43,058 nucleotides of DNA, from the NCBI GenBank assembly GCA_026416375.1, contig JAOAFI010000011.1, positions 1-43,058 on the forward strand, written 5' to 3'. Source of the stretch: Patescibacteria group bacterium (GTDB lineage Bacteria; Patescibacteriota; Microgenomatia; UBA1406; GWC2-37-13). Both the position numbers and the translations under genes were made by a program. The notes under the pieces are model-generated. The model was not told the origin of the DNA, ran no database searches, and worked only from the letters and a program-made list of their open reading frames with translations. Below, in pieces: positions 1 to 9,751 of the stretch (its first letter is position 1; each line of letters starts with the position of its first letter).

Positions 1-1496
1 CCCTTTTTATTTTTATAATTAATTGAACCTGTGCAAATTATTAAAAGATAAAAAAATATTATTTTTTTATCTTTATTTTTAATTTTATTATTAAAATAAC
101 CTTTTAAAAAATTGTTAATTAATTTTTTTCTTTTAAAAAAAGAAAGTTTTATTGTATAAGCAATATCAAAACGAATATCACCCCAAAAACTATTTTCAAA
201 ATCCCAAATGTTTTTTATTTTAACAATATCATCAATAATATTTATTGTAAAATTCTTATCATAAAAATCATAGAAAATAAAACCTTCAGAAAAATCATTT
301 AAGGATTTAAAATAATTATCAAAGATTTTTTTAATAAATAAAAAATTTTCATTTGGATAATTAATTAATTTTAAAACTTCTAAATCATTTTTAAGCCAAA
401 ATTTTAAAAATTCATTTTTCCATTTTTCTTTATTATATATTTTGGTCATATTTTTAAAATAATTATCATTTTTTAAAAAAGATAATTTTTTATGAATAAA
501 ACAAAGAAATCTTCCCACTTCAAAAGCTAGTTTTTCTGACAATTTTTTGTTTTTTAAAATTTCTGATCCCAATTTTTCATTAATGAATTCTCTTAAACAA
601 AAAAAATAATTATCGATTTTTTTTATTTTTTCAAATTTAGGAGTTAAGATATTTTGTTTTTTTAAAATATTAGTTAAATATTGATCTTTAAACAAAGTTT
701 TTTCTTTTATTTTTGGAATAATTTTTAAAATTTTTAATTTATTTTTTTTATAAAAAACAGTAAAAACAAGATTATCAGAAAATGTTTGATTTTTATTTAG
801 AAAAAATTTTTTTATTTTATTTTCATTTAAAAAATTATCGATTAAATAAAAAAGATTAGAATTTAAAACTGAAGGAATATCAGAATTTATTTGATAAATA
901 TGATTAAGTTTTTTATCAAAAAAAACTGAATTTACTTTGCCATTTTCAATTTTTAATAAATTTTCTCTTGAAAAAAAATATTCTTGATTATTAAAAAATA
1001 TACTTAAAAAAGATCTAATGACTTCTTCATGTGTAATAATTAGATAATTTTTATCATTATCAGTTAAGTTTTTTTTAATAAAAAAATTAATTCTATTAAT
1101 TAAATCTTTTCTTGATTCGCCTTTTGGATAAGGAGTATTAAATTTATTTTTTAAATATTTGTTTAGCCAATCTTGGTAATAATTTTTTATAAATTCCCAT
1201 TTTTTTCTTTCAAATTCTCCAAAATTTATTTCCTTTAAATTTTCATCAATAATTATTTGAGTTTTGGGATAATATTTTTTAAAAATTAATGCTGATTGAT
1301 AAGCTCTTTTTAACGGAGAAGAAAAAATTTTTTTTAGATTAATTTTTTGGTGGGAAAAATTTTTGGCAATTTTTTCTATTTGTTTTTTTCCTTTAAGAGT
1401 TAAAGAGGTATTATCAGTTATTCCTCTTATTGTTTTTGTTTTATTGCCAATAATATTTCCATAAGATTGTCCATGTCTGATCAAAAAAATATTCAT
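1..1496 (-). CDS. Histidine-phosphatase (RHG/phosphoglycerate mutase-like) domain fused to an APH-like kinase/phosphotransferase domain; C-terminus runs off the left edge
   Basis: Own minus-strand translation: ATG at 1496, MNIFLIRHGQSYGNIIGNKTKTIRGITDNTSLTLKGKKQIEKIAKNF... (RHG motif; later IITHEEVIRSF), open to position 1 without a stop; the C-terminal part contains ...FIFYDFYDKNFTINIIDD...IWDFENSFWGDIRFDIAYTI, like APH-family catalytic motifs. Missing from the ORF track because it has no stop in the window. Confidence 0.8.
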   Translation of the reverse strand, partial: MNIFLIRHGQSYGNIIGNKTKTIRGITDNTSLTLKGKKQIEKIAKNFSHQKINLKKIFSSPLKRAYQSALIFKKYYPKTQIIIDENLKEINFGEFERKKWEFIKNYYQDWLNKYLKNKFNTPYPKGESRKDLINRINFFIKKNLTDNDKNYLIITHEEVIRSFLSIFFNNQEYFFSRENLLKIENGKVNSVFFDKKLNHIYQINSDIPSVLNSNLFYLIDNFLNENKIKKFFLNKNQTFSDNLVFTVFYKKNKLKILKIIPKIKEKTLFKDQYLTNILKKQNILTPKFEKIKKIDNYFFCLREFINEKLGSEILKNKKLSEKLAFEVGRFLCFIHKKLSFLKNDNYFKNMTKIYNKEKWKNEFLKFWLKNDLEVLKLINYPNENFLFIKKIFDNYFKSLNDFSEGFIFYDFYDKNFTINIIDDIVKIKNIWDFENSFWGDIRFDIAYTIKLSFFKRKKLINNFLKGYFNNKIKNKDKKIIFFYLLIICTGSINYKNKK

Positions 1497-1509
1497 TTTT
1501 TAATTAAGA

Positions 1510-2199
1510 TTAATAATTTTTTTTAAAATTTTTATAAATGAAAAATTCTTTAAGGTATGATTTATTTTTTATAAGATTATTAATTATTAATCTTCCATCT
1601 TTAGATTGAGATTTATGACATTGAATTGATTTGATTTTTTCTTCTAAAAAATCGCTAATATCAAATTCTAAATCAATTTCATTTTTTTTATATCCTGGCG
1701 GAAAATAAATAAAATAATCTTTTATTGTTTTTCTTTGATTTTCCTCAAGACAAAAATATAAAATTTCAAGATTATTTTTTAATGCTAAATATGAAGATAT
1801 CATTGAAGCAAAAACATGATCAATGTGTCCAGAAACTCCTCTTGGTTCATAGGTAAGAATAATATCAATTTTAAATTTTTTTATAATTTTTTCAATTTTT
1901 TTAGCAATTTCATGATAGAGATTATTTGATAATTGGCCGTCTTGATAATTAAGAAAAAAAATTTTTTTAATTCCTAAAATTTTTACTGAATTTTTTGACT
2001 CTTTTTTTCTAATTATTCCTAAATTTTTATCTTTTTTTCCAGTGATTTGATTTGTTCCTGATTGACCATTGGTTAATAAAATTTCAAAAATATTATTTTT
2101 TTTTGAAAGTTTAATAATTGTTCCTCCAGGTCCAAAAGCATCATCATCTGGATGAGCAAAAATATTTAATATGTTTTTGTTTTCAATTTTTATTTTCAT
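1510..2199 (-). CDS. PIG-L/LmbE family deacetylase
   Basis: N-terminal NIFAHPDDDAFGPGGTI and later SGHIDHVFAS motifs typical of PIG-L family. Confidence 0.85.
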   Translation of the reverse strand: MKIKIENKNILNIFAHPDDDAFGPGGTIIKLSKKNNIFEILLTNGQSGTNQITGKKDKNLGIIRKKESKNSVKILGIKKIFFLNYQDGQLSNNLYHEIAKKIEKIIKKFKIDIILTYEPRGVSGHIDHVFASMISSYLALKNNLEILYFCLEENQRKTIKDYFIYFPPGYKKNEIDLEFDISDFLEEKIKSIQCHKSQSKDGRLIINNLIKNKSYLKEFFIYKNFKKNY

Positions 2200-2229
2200 T
2201 TTTAGTATTATACAAAATTTAAAATTTAG

Positions 2230-2235
2230 TATAAT
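2230..2235 (+). promoter_or_regulatory. -10 element (TATAAT) for tRNA-Arg/pyk
   Basis: Perfect TATAAT 11 nt upstream of the tRNA 5' end. Confidence 0.6.
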
Positions 2236-2246
2236 ATATTTTTATT

Positions 2247-2318
2247 GACCCCGTAGTTCAACGGATAGAATAAATCCCTTCTAAGGATTAGATGACAGTT
2301 CGATTCTGTCCGGGGTCA
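2247..2318 (+). tRNA. tRNA-Arg (anticodon TCT)
   Basis: GACCCCG...CGGGGTC acceptor stem, anticodon arm AATCC-CTTCTAA-GGATT, T-arm ACAG-TTCGATT-CTGT. Confidence 0.9.
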
Positions 2319-2325
2319 CATATTC

Positions 2326-3726
2326 ATGAATAAACTAACAAAAATCATTGCTACCATTGGACCCTCATCAGAAAATAAGGAAGTTATTGAAAAGCTAATA
2401 AAAGAAGGAGTTGATGTTTTTCGTTTTAATTTTAAACATAATACAGTTGATTGGCATGAAAAAATTTTAAATAAAGTTATATCTTCTTCTGAAAAAATAA
2501 AAAAAAATATCGCTACTCTTATTGATCTTCAAGGACCTGAAGTAAGACTTAAAATTCTTAAAAATTTAGATAAAATAGAGCTTTTTAAAGGAAAAAGATT
2601 AATTGTTGGTGAAGATATAGAGTTTTCGCATAAAGAAGTTTTGAAAAAAATAAAAAATGATCAAAAAATTTTTGTTGATGACGGCGCATTTTCTTTTAGA
2701 TCTTTATGGAGTGGAAAAAAACTTATATTAGAATCTGAAAAAAATGGTTTTTTAAAAGATAGAAAAACAGCTAATTTTCCAGGAGTTAATTTTGATTTTC
2801 CTTCTTTGACGGTTCGTGATCTTGATGGAGTAAGACTTGCCTGCAGGGAAAAGATGGATTTTATTGCTCTTTCTTTTGTTAGAAGTAAAAAAGACATTCA
2901 GGATTTAAAAAAAGAAATCAAAAAATATGAGTTTTATCCCAAAATCATTGCCAAAATTGAGACAGAAAAGGCAATAAAAAATATTGATGAGATTTTGGAT
3001 GAAGCTGATGGAGTTATGGTTGCCAGAGGCGATATGGGAATTGAAATACCAATAGAGCAAGTTCCTTACTATCAAAAAATGATTATTAAAAAAGCTAAAG
3101 AAAAGAATAAGTTTGTTATTACTGCTACTCAAATGCTTAAATCAATGGTTTCTTTTCTTATTCCAACAAGAGCAGAAGTTTCTGATGTTGCTAATGCTTG
3201 TTATGATGAGACTGATGCAGTTATGCTTTCTGAAGAAACTGCCGGCGGAAAATATCCGGTTGAAACAGTAAAAAAAATGAAGGAAATAATTTTGTTTAAT
3301 GAAAATAAATTTCCAAAAAAAATTGAGATTAATTTTGAAAGGTTTATGGAAAAAGAAGAAATTATTGCCAAAAATTTAGTTGATATTATTAATCTTTCAA
3401 GAGAAAAATCAAAATCCATTGATGCAGTGATTGTTTTTACTGAAACAGGAAAAACTGCTAGAGTTATTTCTTCTTTTCGTCCTCATTTGCCAATTATTGC
3501 AGTTGTTCCAAACAAAAATATTGCTTTAAGTCTTATGGTCTGTTATGGAATTTATCCTGTTGTTTATAGCGAAGATAAAGGAAAAGAAATTACTCTTTCC
3601 TCTATTGAAAAAGTAATTGATAAAATAAAAAAAATTGGTTTTTCTTTTAAAAATACTTTAGTAATTCATGGAGATTTTTGGAGAGTAAAAGGAAAAATAT
3701 CAGTAATGAGATTTTATAACTTCTAA
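2326..3726 (+). CDS. pyk: Pyruvate kinase
   Basis: KIIATIGPSSEN..., VARGDMGIEIP, ITATQMLKSM, PTRAEVSDVANA motifs. Confidence 0.95.
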   Translation: MNKLTKIIATIGPSSENKEVIEKLIKEGVDVFRFNFKHNTVDWHEKILNKVISSSEKIKKNIATLIDLQGPEVRLKILKNLDKIELFKGKRLIVGEDIEFSHKEVLKKIKNDQKIFVDDGAFSFRSLWSGKKLILESEKNGFLKDRKTANFPGVNFDFPSLTVRDLDGVRLACREKMDFIALSFVRSKKDIQDLKKEIKKYEFYPKIIAKIETEKAIKNIDEILDEADGVMVARGDMGIEIPIEQVPYYQKMIIKKAKEKNKFVITATQMLKSMVSFLIPTRAEVSDVANACYDETDAVMLSEETAGGKYPVETVKKMKEIILFNENKFPKKIEINFERFMEKEEIIAKNLVDIINLSREKSKSIDAVIVFTETGKTARVISSFRPHLPIIAVVPNKNIALSLMVCYGIYPVVYSEDKGKEITLSSIEKVIDKIKKIGFSFKNTLVIHGDFWRVKGKISVMRFYNF

Positions 3727-3912
3727 CACCTAACAACTAACATCTAACATCTAACGTCTAACTTCTAACACTTAACTTATAACTTGTAACGTATAACGTA
3801 TAACTTATAACATTATTAATTATTCATTATTCATTATAATTATTAATTATTATTAAAAATTAATTAGTTTAGAGGGTTTAACGAGTTAACGAGTTTAGCG
3901 GGTTTAATGGGT
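3727..3912. repeat. Intergenic composite repeat (TAAC-type degenerate decamers, AT-rich core, GTTTAGCGGGTTTA segment), copy A
   Basis: taacacctaacaactaacatctaacatctaacgtctaac..., then attaattatt-rich, then gagtttagcgggttta; same module order as in copies B and C. Confidence 0.75.
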
Positions 3913-3916
3913 TTTT

Positions 3917-4702
3917 TTATATATTTTTTAAATACTTCTCTACTCCTTTTTCTGCATCTCCAAAAAAAATTTGATTGCCTGAGTCTAGTATTAAAACTTT
4001 TTGGCAATAATCTTTTATAAGAGAAGGACTATGGGTGACTAAAACAAGAGTTGTTCCTTGATTTTGAAACTCTTTGATTCGATTTAAACATTTCTCCTGA
4101 AAACGAATATCGCCAACAGCCAATATCTCATCAACAAGCAAAACATCTGGCTTTTTGGCAACAGCAACAGCAAAAGCCAATCTCATATACATTCCAGACG
4201 AATAATGTTTTATTGGCTGATCCATAAAATTTTCAAGCTCGCAAAAATTAACAATTTCAGGATAAAGCCTATCTACTTCTTTTTTTTTCATTCCTAAAAT
4301 TGATGCATTAAGATAAACATTTTCTTTACCAGTAAGCTCTGGATGAAAACCAGCGCCAAGCTCAATTAACGGCGCAATTTTTCCATCAATTGTTATTTTA
4401 CCATCAGACGGCTTGGTGACCCCGGCAATAAGTTTTAGAAGAGTTGATTTGCCAGAACCGTTTTTTCCTAAAATTCCAAGAGATTCACCTTTTTTTATCT
4501 CAAAATTAATTTCTTTAAGAGCATAAAACTTATCAGTTGTTTTTTTTCCAAAAAATAAAGCCGGCAAAAACTCTTTGAAAGTTTTTTGTTTGGCTAATTT
4601 ATAAATTTTAGTTAGATTTTGAGCAATTATCATTTGATTTTTTAAAATTTTAAACATAATCGGCGAATTTTCCTTCTTGTTTTTTAAAATATAAAAAAGC
4701 AA
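3917..4702 (-). CDS. ABC transporter ATP-binding protein, polysaccharide/teichoic acid export type (Wzt/TagH-like)
   Basis: GILGKNGSGKSTLLKLIAGV Walker A, HYSSGMYMRLAFAVA signature, LLVDEILAVGD Walker B. Confidence 0.9.
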   Translation of the reverse strand: MLFYILKNKKENSPIMFKILKNQMIIAQNLTKIYKLAKQKTFKEFLPALFFGKKTTDKFYALKEINFEIKKGESLGILGKNGSGKSTLLKLIAGVTKPSDGKITIDGKIAPLIELGAGFHPELTGKENVYLNASILGMKKKEVDRLYPEIVNFCELENFMDQPIKHYSSGMYMRLAFAVAVAKKPDVLLVDEILAVGDIRFQEKCLNRIKEFQNQGTTLVLVTHSPSLIKDYCQKVLILDSGNQIFFGDAEKGVEKYLKNI

Positions 4703-5456
4703 TCATAAAAAAAACTAAAGAAAAAATAAAAATAGATATTAGACTTTTATAATTAGGCTCTCCTCCTCCTAAAACTGTCTGGCGATAACCATTGATAATA
4801 ACAGACATTGGATTTATTGAAAAAATAAACCGGTATTTTTCTGGGAACTGTTCAACCGGATAAATTATTGGTGTTAGATAGAACCACATAGAAATAATTA
4901 AATTTAAAAGATATTGAATGTCTCGATAAAAAAGATTAAATGAAGATAAAAAAAGAGATAATCCAGCAGTAAAAATCAGCTGAATTAAAAAATAAGCAAT
5001 TACCCAAAAAGCATTTATATTAAGATTTATTTTATAAAAAATAAAAAAAATAATAAGAATTAAAACTGAATAAAAGAAATCAATCATTTTAGCAATAATT
5101 GTTGAATAAACAAGAATTTCTCTTGGAAAATAAATTTTAGTAATTAAAGATGAATTTGAAACTAAAGCATTTGTTGAGGAAGATAGGCTTTGAACAAAAA
5201 AATTCCAAGGTAAAAGACCAACAATTAAAAAAATAATATAAGGAACATTATAAGAAGAAATACGAAAAATAGTTGAGAAAACAAATGTTAAAACTAAAAG
5301 TTGAAAAAGAGGATTTAAAACTACCCAGGCATAACCTAAAATTGATTGTTTATAACGTTGATTTATTTCTCTATAAGCTAGATTCCATAAAAGTTCGCGG
5401 TATGAAAAAAAAAGCTTAAGATTCTTAAATATTTTTTTTAAATTATTTATTATCAT
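4650..5456 (-). CDS. ABC-2 type polysaccharide export permease (Wzm/TagG-like)
   Basis: ELLWNLAYREINQRYKQSILGYAWVVLNPL and multiple TM segments; overlaps the downstream ATPase gene. Confidence 0.9.
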   Translation of the reverse strand: MIINNLKKIFKNLKLFFSYRELLWNLAYREINQRYKQSILGYAWVVLNPLFQLLVLTFVFSTIFRISSYNVPYIIFLIVGLLPWNFFVQSLSSSTNALVSNSSLITKIYFPREILVYSTIIAKMIDFFYSVLILIIFFIFYKINLNINAFWVIAYFLIQLIFTAGLSLFLSSFNLFYRDIQYLLNLIISMWFYLTPIIYPVEQFPEKYRFIFSINPMSVIINGYRQTVLGGGEPNYKSLISIFIFSLVFFMIAFLYFKKQEGKFADYV

Positions 5457-5460
5457 AAAT

Positions 5461-6729
5461 TTATTCTATTCCGAGAAGTTTACCTAAAAATATAGCAATA
5501 ACACCTATTCCAATTAATATAGCTGATATTTTGATCATAATACTTCCCCAACCGCGATATCGATATTGACCCATAACTTCTTCATCTTCACTGAATTTAA
5601 TCAGAAAATAGAAAATTATTGGAAGCATGGCGCCGTTTAAATAATCAACATAAAAAGTAAGATCAAAAAGATTCACTTTTGGTATTAAGGCAATTAAAAC
5701 AGCTATAACAATTTGAATAATAAAGAAACTGTAAAAAAGTCTGCCTTTTTTAAAATCAGCATTAAGAGATCCTTCATATCCAAACATTTCTGAAAAAACA
5801 TAAGCAGTAGCTAATGGAACAATTGTTAATCCTAAAATTGAAGCGCCAAAAAGACCAACTCCAAAAAGAAAAGGTGCTAAATCGCCAACAAATGGTTTCA
5901 TTGCTAATCCAGCATTAAAACCATCAACTTCTTTTATACCATTGACAAAAAGAGTATATGTGACAGCAGCTGCCATCATCCAGGAGAAAAAATTAGTTAA
6001 AAAAGCACCGATATATACTTCAAGTTTTTCAGCTTTAAGATGCTGAGCATCAAGTTTTTTGTCAATAATATAAGAATGAACAAAAAATTGTCCCCAAGCA
6101 GTAATTGTTGTTCCTAATACAGCAATATTGGCAAACCAATAATTAATATCAAAAAGATATTCTTTATCTGGAAAAATAAGACTTTGCCTCAATGCTTCTC
6201 CCCAATTTGGTTTGGCTAAAATTGCTGAAATAATATAACTTATATAAAAAATTATCATAAATAAAAATATTTTTTGAATTTTTTTGTAATCAAATTTAAT
6301 AATAAAGAAAATAAGAATAATTGAAGTGATAATTAAGCTTATTTGCCAAGGAAAATTGAAGATTTGAAAACTGGCTTTAAGGCCGGAAATATTTTGAAGA
6401 ACAACTCCTTGATTAACAAAAAAATAAAGAGTAAAAATTATTAAGGACATTAAAACTCCATATTTTTCTCTTATTAAATCGCCTAATCCTTTTTTAGCAA
6501 CAATTGCAATTCTGGCTCCCATTTCTTGAGTTAAAGCTAAAACAATAGTAATTGGAATAATTAAAAATTGAGAATTCATTCCGTATTTGGCAGCGCCGAC
6601 TGTATAAGTAGCTACTCCTCCGGCATCATTGTCTGCAACAGCAGTGATAATTCCTGGTCCCAAAACTGCTAGAAATACAAGAATTTTTGCTTTAAATCTT
6701 GACCAAAATAACTTAATTTTTTTGATCAT
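5461..6729 (-). CDS. NRAMP-family divalent metal transporter-like protein
   Basis: GPGIITAVADNDAGGVATY TM1 region, multi-TM. Confidence 0.8.
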   Translation of the reverse strand: MIKKIKLFWSRFKAKILVFLAVLGPGIITAVADNDAGGVATYTVGAAKYGMNSQFLIIPITIVLALTQEMGARIAIVAKKGLGDLIREKYGVLMSLIIFTLYFFVNQGVVLQNISGLKASFQIFNFPWQISLIITSIILIFFIIKFDYKKIQKIFLFMIIFYISYIISAILAKPNWGEALRQSLIFPDKEYLFDINYWFANIAVLGTTITAWGQFFVHSYIIDKKLDAQHLKAEKLEVYIGAFLTNFFSWMMAAAVTYTLFVNGIKEVDGFNAGLAMKPFVGDLAPFLFGVGLFGASILGLTIVPLATAYVFSEMFGYEGSLNADFKKGRLFYSFFIIQIVIAVLIALIPKVNLFDLTFYVDYLNGAMLPIIFYFLIKFSEDEEVMGQYRYRGWGSIMIKISAILIGIGVIAIFLGKLLGIE

Positions 6730-6773
6730 TTTTATATTATAATACTTTAAAATAAAAAAATAAAATAAAAAAT

Positions 6774-8567
6774 ATGAAAAATATTAAAAATTTTGCTATT
6801 ATTGCCCATGTTGATCATGGAAAAAGCACTCTTGCTGATAGATTTTTAGAATTAACTGGTGTTGTTGAAAAAAATAATCATGCTGAACAAATGCTTGATA
6901 GAAATCCTATTTCAAGAGAGCGCGGTATTACAATAAAATTAGCTCCAGTAAGAATGAAATATAAATTAAAAGTTAAAAATCAAAATTTAGAGATTAATAA
7001 AAAAGAAATTTGTAATTTTGAATTTTTAATTTTAAATTTAATTGATACTCCTGGACATGTGGATTTTTCCTATGAGGTAGACCGGACTTTGGCTTGTGTT
7101 GAGGGAGTGATTTTGTTGGTTGATGCTACTCAAGGGATTCAAGCTCAAACAATTGCTAATGCTTATAAAGCAATTGAAAAAAACTTAGTGATAATTCCGG
7201 CAATAAACAAAATTGATCTTCCTAATGCTGAAGTTGAAAAAACAAAAAAGCAATTGATTGATTTTCTTGGAGTAAATGAAAATGAGATATATCAAATATC
7301 AGCTAAAACAGGAGCTGGAGTGGAAAAACTTTTGGAAGCAATCATTAAAAAAATACCTTCGCCTTTTTTAAGTTATTCTTTAGATTCAAATAATTTTTTT
7401 CAAAGCTTGATTTTTGATTCTTATTATGATTCTCATCGCGGAGTGATTGTTTTTATTCGAGTTTTTAACGGCGAAATAAAAAAAGGTCAAAAAGTAAAAT
7501 TAGCTAATTTAGGAACTATTTTTGAAGTAAATGAGGTTGGATATTTTTCTCCTGATTTGACAGCTTGCGAAAAATTATCATCTGGAGAGATAGGTTATAT
7601 TGTTACTAATCTTAAAGATATTCATCAGGTAGCAGTTGGTGATACTATAATTGATAATAAGGATAATGCTGTAACTTCTCTTCCTGGGTATAAAAAAATC
7701 AAGTCAATGGTTTTTGCTTCAATTTTTCCAACAGATACTTCAGATTATGAAAATTTAAAAAAAGCTTTGGAAAAACTTTCGCTTAATGATTCTTCCCTTG
7801 AATATCAAGGAATTTATAGTCAGGCTTTAGGAACTGGTTTTCGAGTTGGTTTTTTAGGACTTCTTCATGCTGATGTTGTTCGCGAAAGACTTGAGCGGGA
7901 GTTTGGACTAAGTCTAGTTTTAACTCCGCCAAAAGTTGAGTATCAAGAAACAAATATAAGAGGAATAAAAAAAGAACCTTGGGTAAAAATAACAATATTA
8001 ACTCCTGAAAAATATTTAGGCGACATAATGCAATTAATGCAAAGATATAGAGCTCAGTTTTTAACAATGGATAACAAAAATCAGATTATTTTAGAATATG
8101 AAATGCCAATGAGCGAGATGATTACTGATTTTTTTGATAATTTAAAAAGTGTTTCTTCTGGTTTTGCTTCTCTTGATTGGCAGTTTATAGAGTATCGAGA
8201 AGTTAAGGCGGATGAATTAAGAATTTTAATTAATAATCAGCCGATTGAAGAGTTTTCAGAGATTGTTGTTGAGGAAAAAGCTTATGAAAGAGCTAGTTTT
8301 TTAACTAGTCGGTTAAAAGAACTTATTCCTCGCCAGCAATATGAGGTAAAAATTCAAGGAGAGTATCGAGGAAAAATTATTGCTTCAAGTAGAATTGCAC
8401 CTTTTAGAAAAGATGTTTTGATAAAATCAGGAAAAGTTTTAGGAACTGGCGATATTGGTCGGAAGAAAAAGCTTTTAGAGCGTCAAAAAGAAGGGAAAAA
8501 AAGAATGAAAATGGTTGGAAAAGTTGAAGTTCCAAAAGAAGCATTTTTTAAATTATTTAAAAAATAA
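6774..8567 (+). CDS. lepA: Elongation factor 4 (LepA)
   Basis: AIIAHVDHGKSTLADRFLELTG, DTPGHVDFSYEVDRTLA, LEREFGLSLVLTPP, C-terminal GRKKKLLERQKEGKKRMKMVGKVEVPKEAF. Confidence 0.97.
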   Translation: MKNIKNFAIIAHVDHGKSTLADRFLELTGVVEKNNHAEQMLDRNPISRERGITIKLAPVRMKYKLKVKNQNLEINKKEICNFEFLILNLIDTPGHVDFSYEVDRTLACVEGVILLVDATQGIQAQTIANAYKAIEKNLVIIPAINKIDLPNAEVEKTKKQLIDFLGVNENEIYQISAKTGAGVEKLLEAIIKKIPSPFLSYSLDSNNFFQSLIFDSYYDSHRGVIVFIRVFNGEIKKGQKVKLANLGTIFEVNEVGYFSPDLTACEKLSSGEIGYIVTNLKDIHQVAVGDTIIDNKDNAVTSLPGYKKIKSMVFASIFPTDTSDYENLKKALEKLSLNDSSLEYQGIYSQALGTGFRVGFLGLLHADVVRERLEREFGLSLVLTPPKVEYQETNIRGIKKEPWVKITILTPEKYLGDIMQLMQRYRAQFLTMDNKNQIILEYEMPMSEMITDFFDNLKSVSSGFASLDWQFIEYREVKADELRILINNQPIEEFSEIVVEEKAYERASFLTSRLKELIPRQQYEVKIQGEYRGKIIASSRIAPFRKDVLIKSGKVLGTGDIGRKKKLLERQKEGKKRMKMVGKVEVPKEAFFKLFKK

Positions 8568-8572
8568 AAATA

Positions 8573-8800
8573 AAAATAACTCAAAACTCAAAATTCAAAA
8601 CTCAAAACTATAACTTAAAACTTAAAACTAAAAACAAAAACCCGCTAAACTTTCTAACCTTCTAAACTCATAAACTAAATAATAAACTTGAAAAAAATAA
8701 TTTTTAATAAATTAATTTTTAATTTTTATTTAATAATTAATAATTAAAAATTAATAATTAATATATTTATGTTAGACTTTAGATGTTAGGTGTTAAACGT
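8573..8800. repeat. Intergenic composite repeat, copy B (inverted relative to A and C)
   Basis: aactcaaaactcaaaattcaaaactcaaaact...cccgctaaactttctaaccttctaaactc...AT-rich...gactttagatgttaggtgtt; reverse complement matches the module order of copies A and C. Confidence 0.75.
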
Positions 8801-9719
8801 TTTCCCATTTGATATTTTTATCTTTTTTCATAAAAGTATATTGGCGTTTGGTGTATTGGATTTCAGCGGTTATCCAGTTTTCAATTGCTTTTTCTTTTGA
8901 TATTTTTCCTTCAAGATATTCAATAATTTGTTTATAGCCAATTGTCTGCAGTCCTGGATCAGTTTTTTTATAGCCCATTTCTAAAAGTTTTTTTGCTTCA
9001 TTAATGGCTCCTTGATTAATTCTTTTTTCAACTCGTTGTTTAATTTTTTGATAAGCTTCTTCTCTATTTTTAAATTTTAAACCAATAAAAATTTTTGGTT
9101 TAATATTAATTTTTTCTTTTTTTGATTTTAAAGATGAATTTTTTAAAGAAAAAATTTCTATTTTTCTAATTAATCTTCTTGGATTTTGCCAGTCGCTTTG
9201 ATTCATTTGTAAGGCAACATCTTTGTTTAGATTAAGAAGGATTTTTTGAAGCTCATCAACTGATTTTTTATTTAATTTTTCTCGAAGTTTAAAATCAGGT
9301 GGAGTTTTATAATCAAATCCATATAAAAGATGTTTAAGATAAAAATAAGTTCCTCCAACAAATATTGGTGTTTTTTTCCTTTTTTCGATATCTTTTATTA
9401 TATATTGAGCTAATTTGATATATTCATAAGAAGAGAAATATTGATTTGGTTTAACAATATCATATAGCCAGATTTTGATTGAAAATGTTTGAGATTGATT
9501 TTGATTTATTTCAATTTGATAATAGCCGATATCAAAATTATTGATTTTTTTTAACAATTGATATTGGTTTTTTGAAGAAATATCTTTTCCGGTTATAATA
9601 TCAAGATGTTTGTAAACTTGGCGGGAGTCAAAATTTATAAGTTCTCCATTATATTTTTGAGCATATTTTAATGCTAAATTAGTTTTTCCTGTGGCTGTTT
9701 GGCCGGTAATAACAATCAT
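8793..9719 (-). CDS. miaA: tRNA dimethylallyltransferase
   Basis: MIVITGQTATGKTNLALKYAQKYNGELINFDSRQVYK, TPIFVGGTYFYLKHLL, RRLIRKIEI. Confidence 0.93.
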   Translation of the reverse strand: MIVITGQTATGKTNLALKYAQKYNGELINFDSRQVYKHLDIITGKDISSKNQYQLLKKINNFDIGYYQIEINQNQSQTFSIKIWLYDIVKPNQYFSSYEYIKLAQYIIKDIEKRKKTPIFVGGTYFYLKHLLYGFDYKTPPDFKLREKLNKKSVDELQKILLNLNKDVALQMNQSDWQNPRRLIRKIEIFSLKNSSLKSKKEKINIKPKIFIGLKFKNREEAYQKIKQRVEKRINQGAINEAKKLLEMGYKKTDPGLQTIGYKQIIEYLEGKISKEKAIENWITAEIQYTKRQYTFMKKDKNIKWENV

Positions 9720-9751
9720 ACAAATATTATACTTTACCTAAAAAAATATTT

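Noticed and set aside
3727-3812. TAAC-type tract as a CRISPR array
   Set aside because: Unit length is only about 8-12 bp with degenerate copies and no spacers of unique sequence.
4760-4785. Possible self-target of the duplicated spacer (tcctaaaactg match inside the ABC permease gene)
   Set aside because: Only about 11-12 contiguous nt match, and the crRNA 5' seed portion (CTTTCTC) is mismatched; expected by chance in AT-rich DNA.
7783-8067. 94-aa ORF antisense to lepA
   Set aside because: Overlaps conserved LepA coding sequence; no SD or domain.
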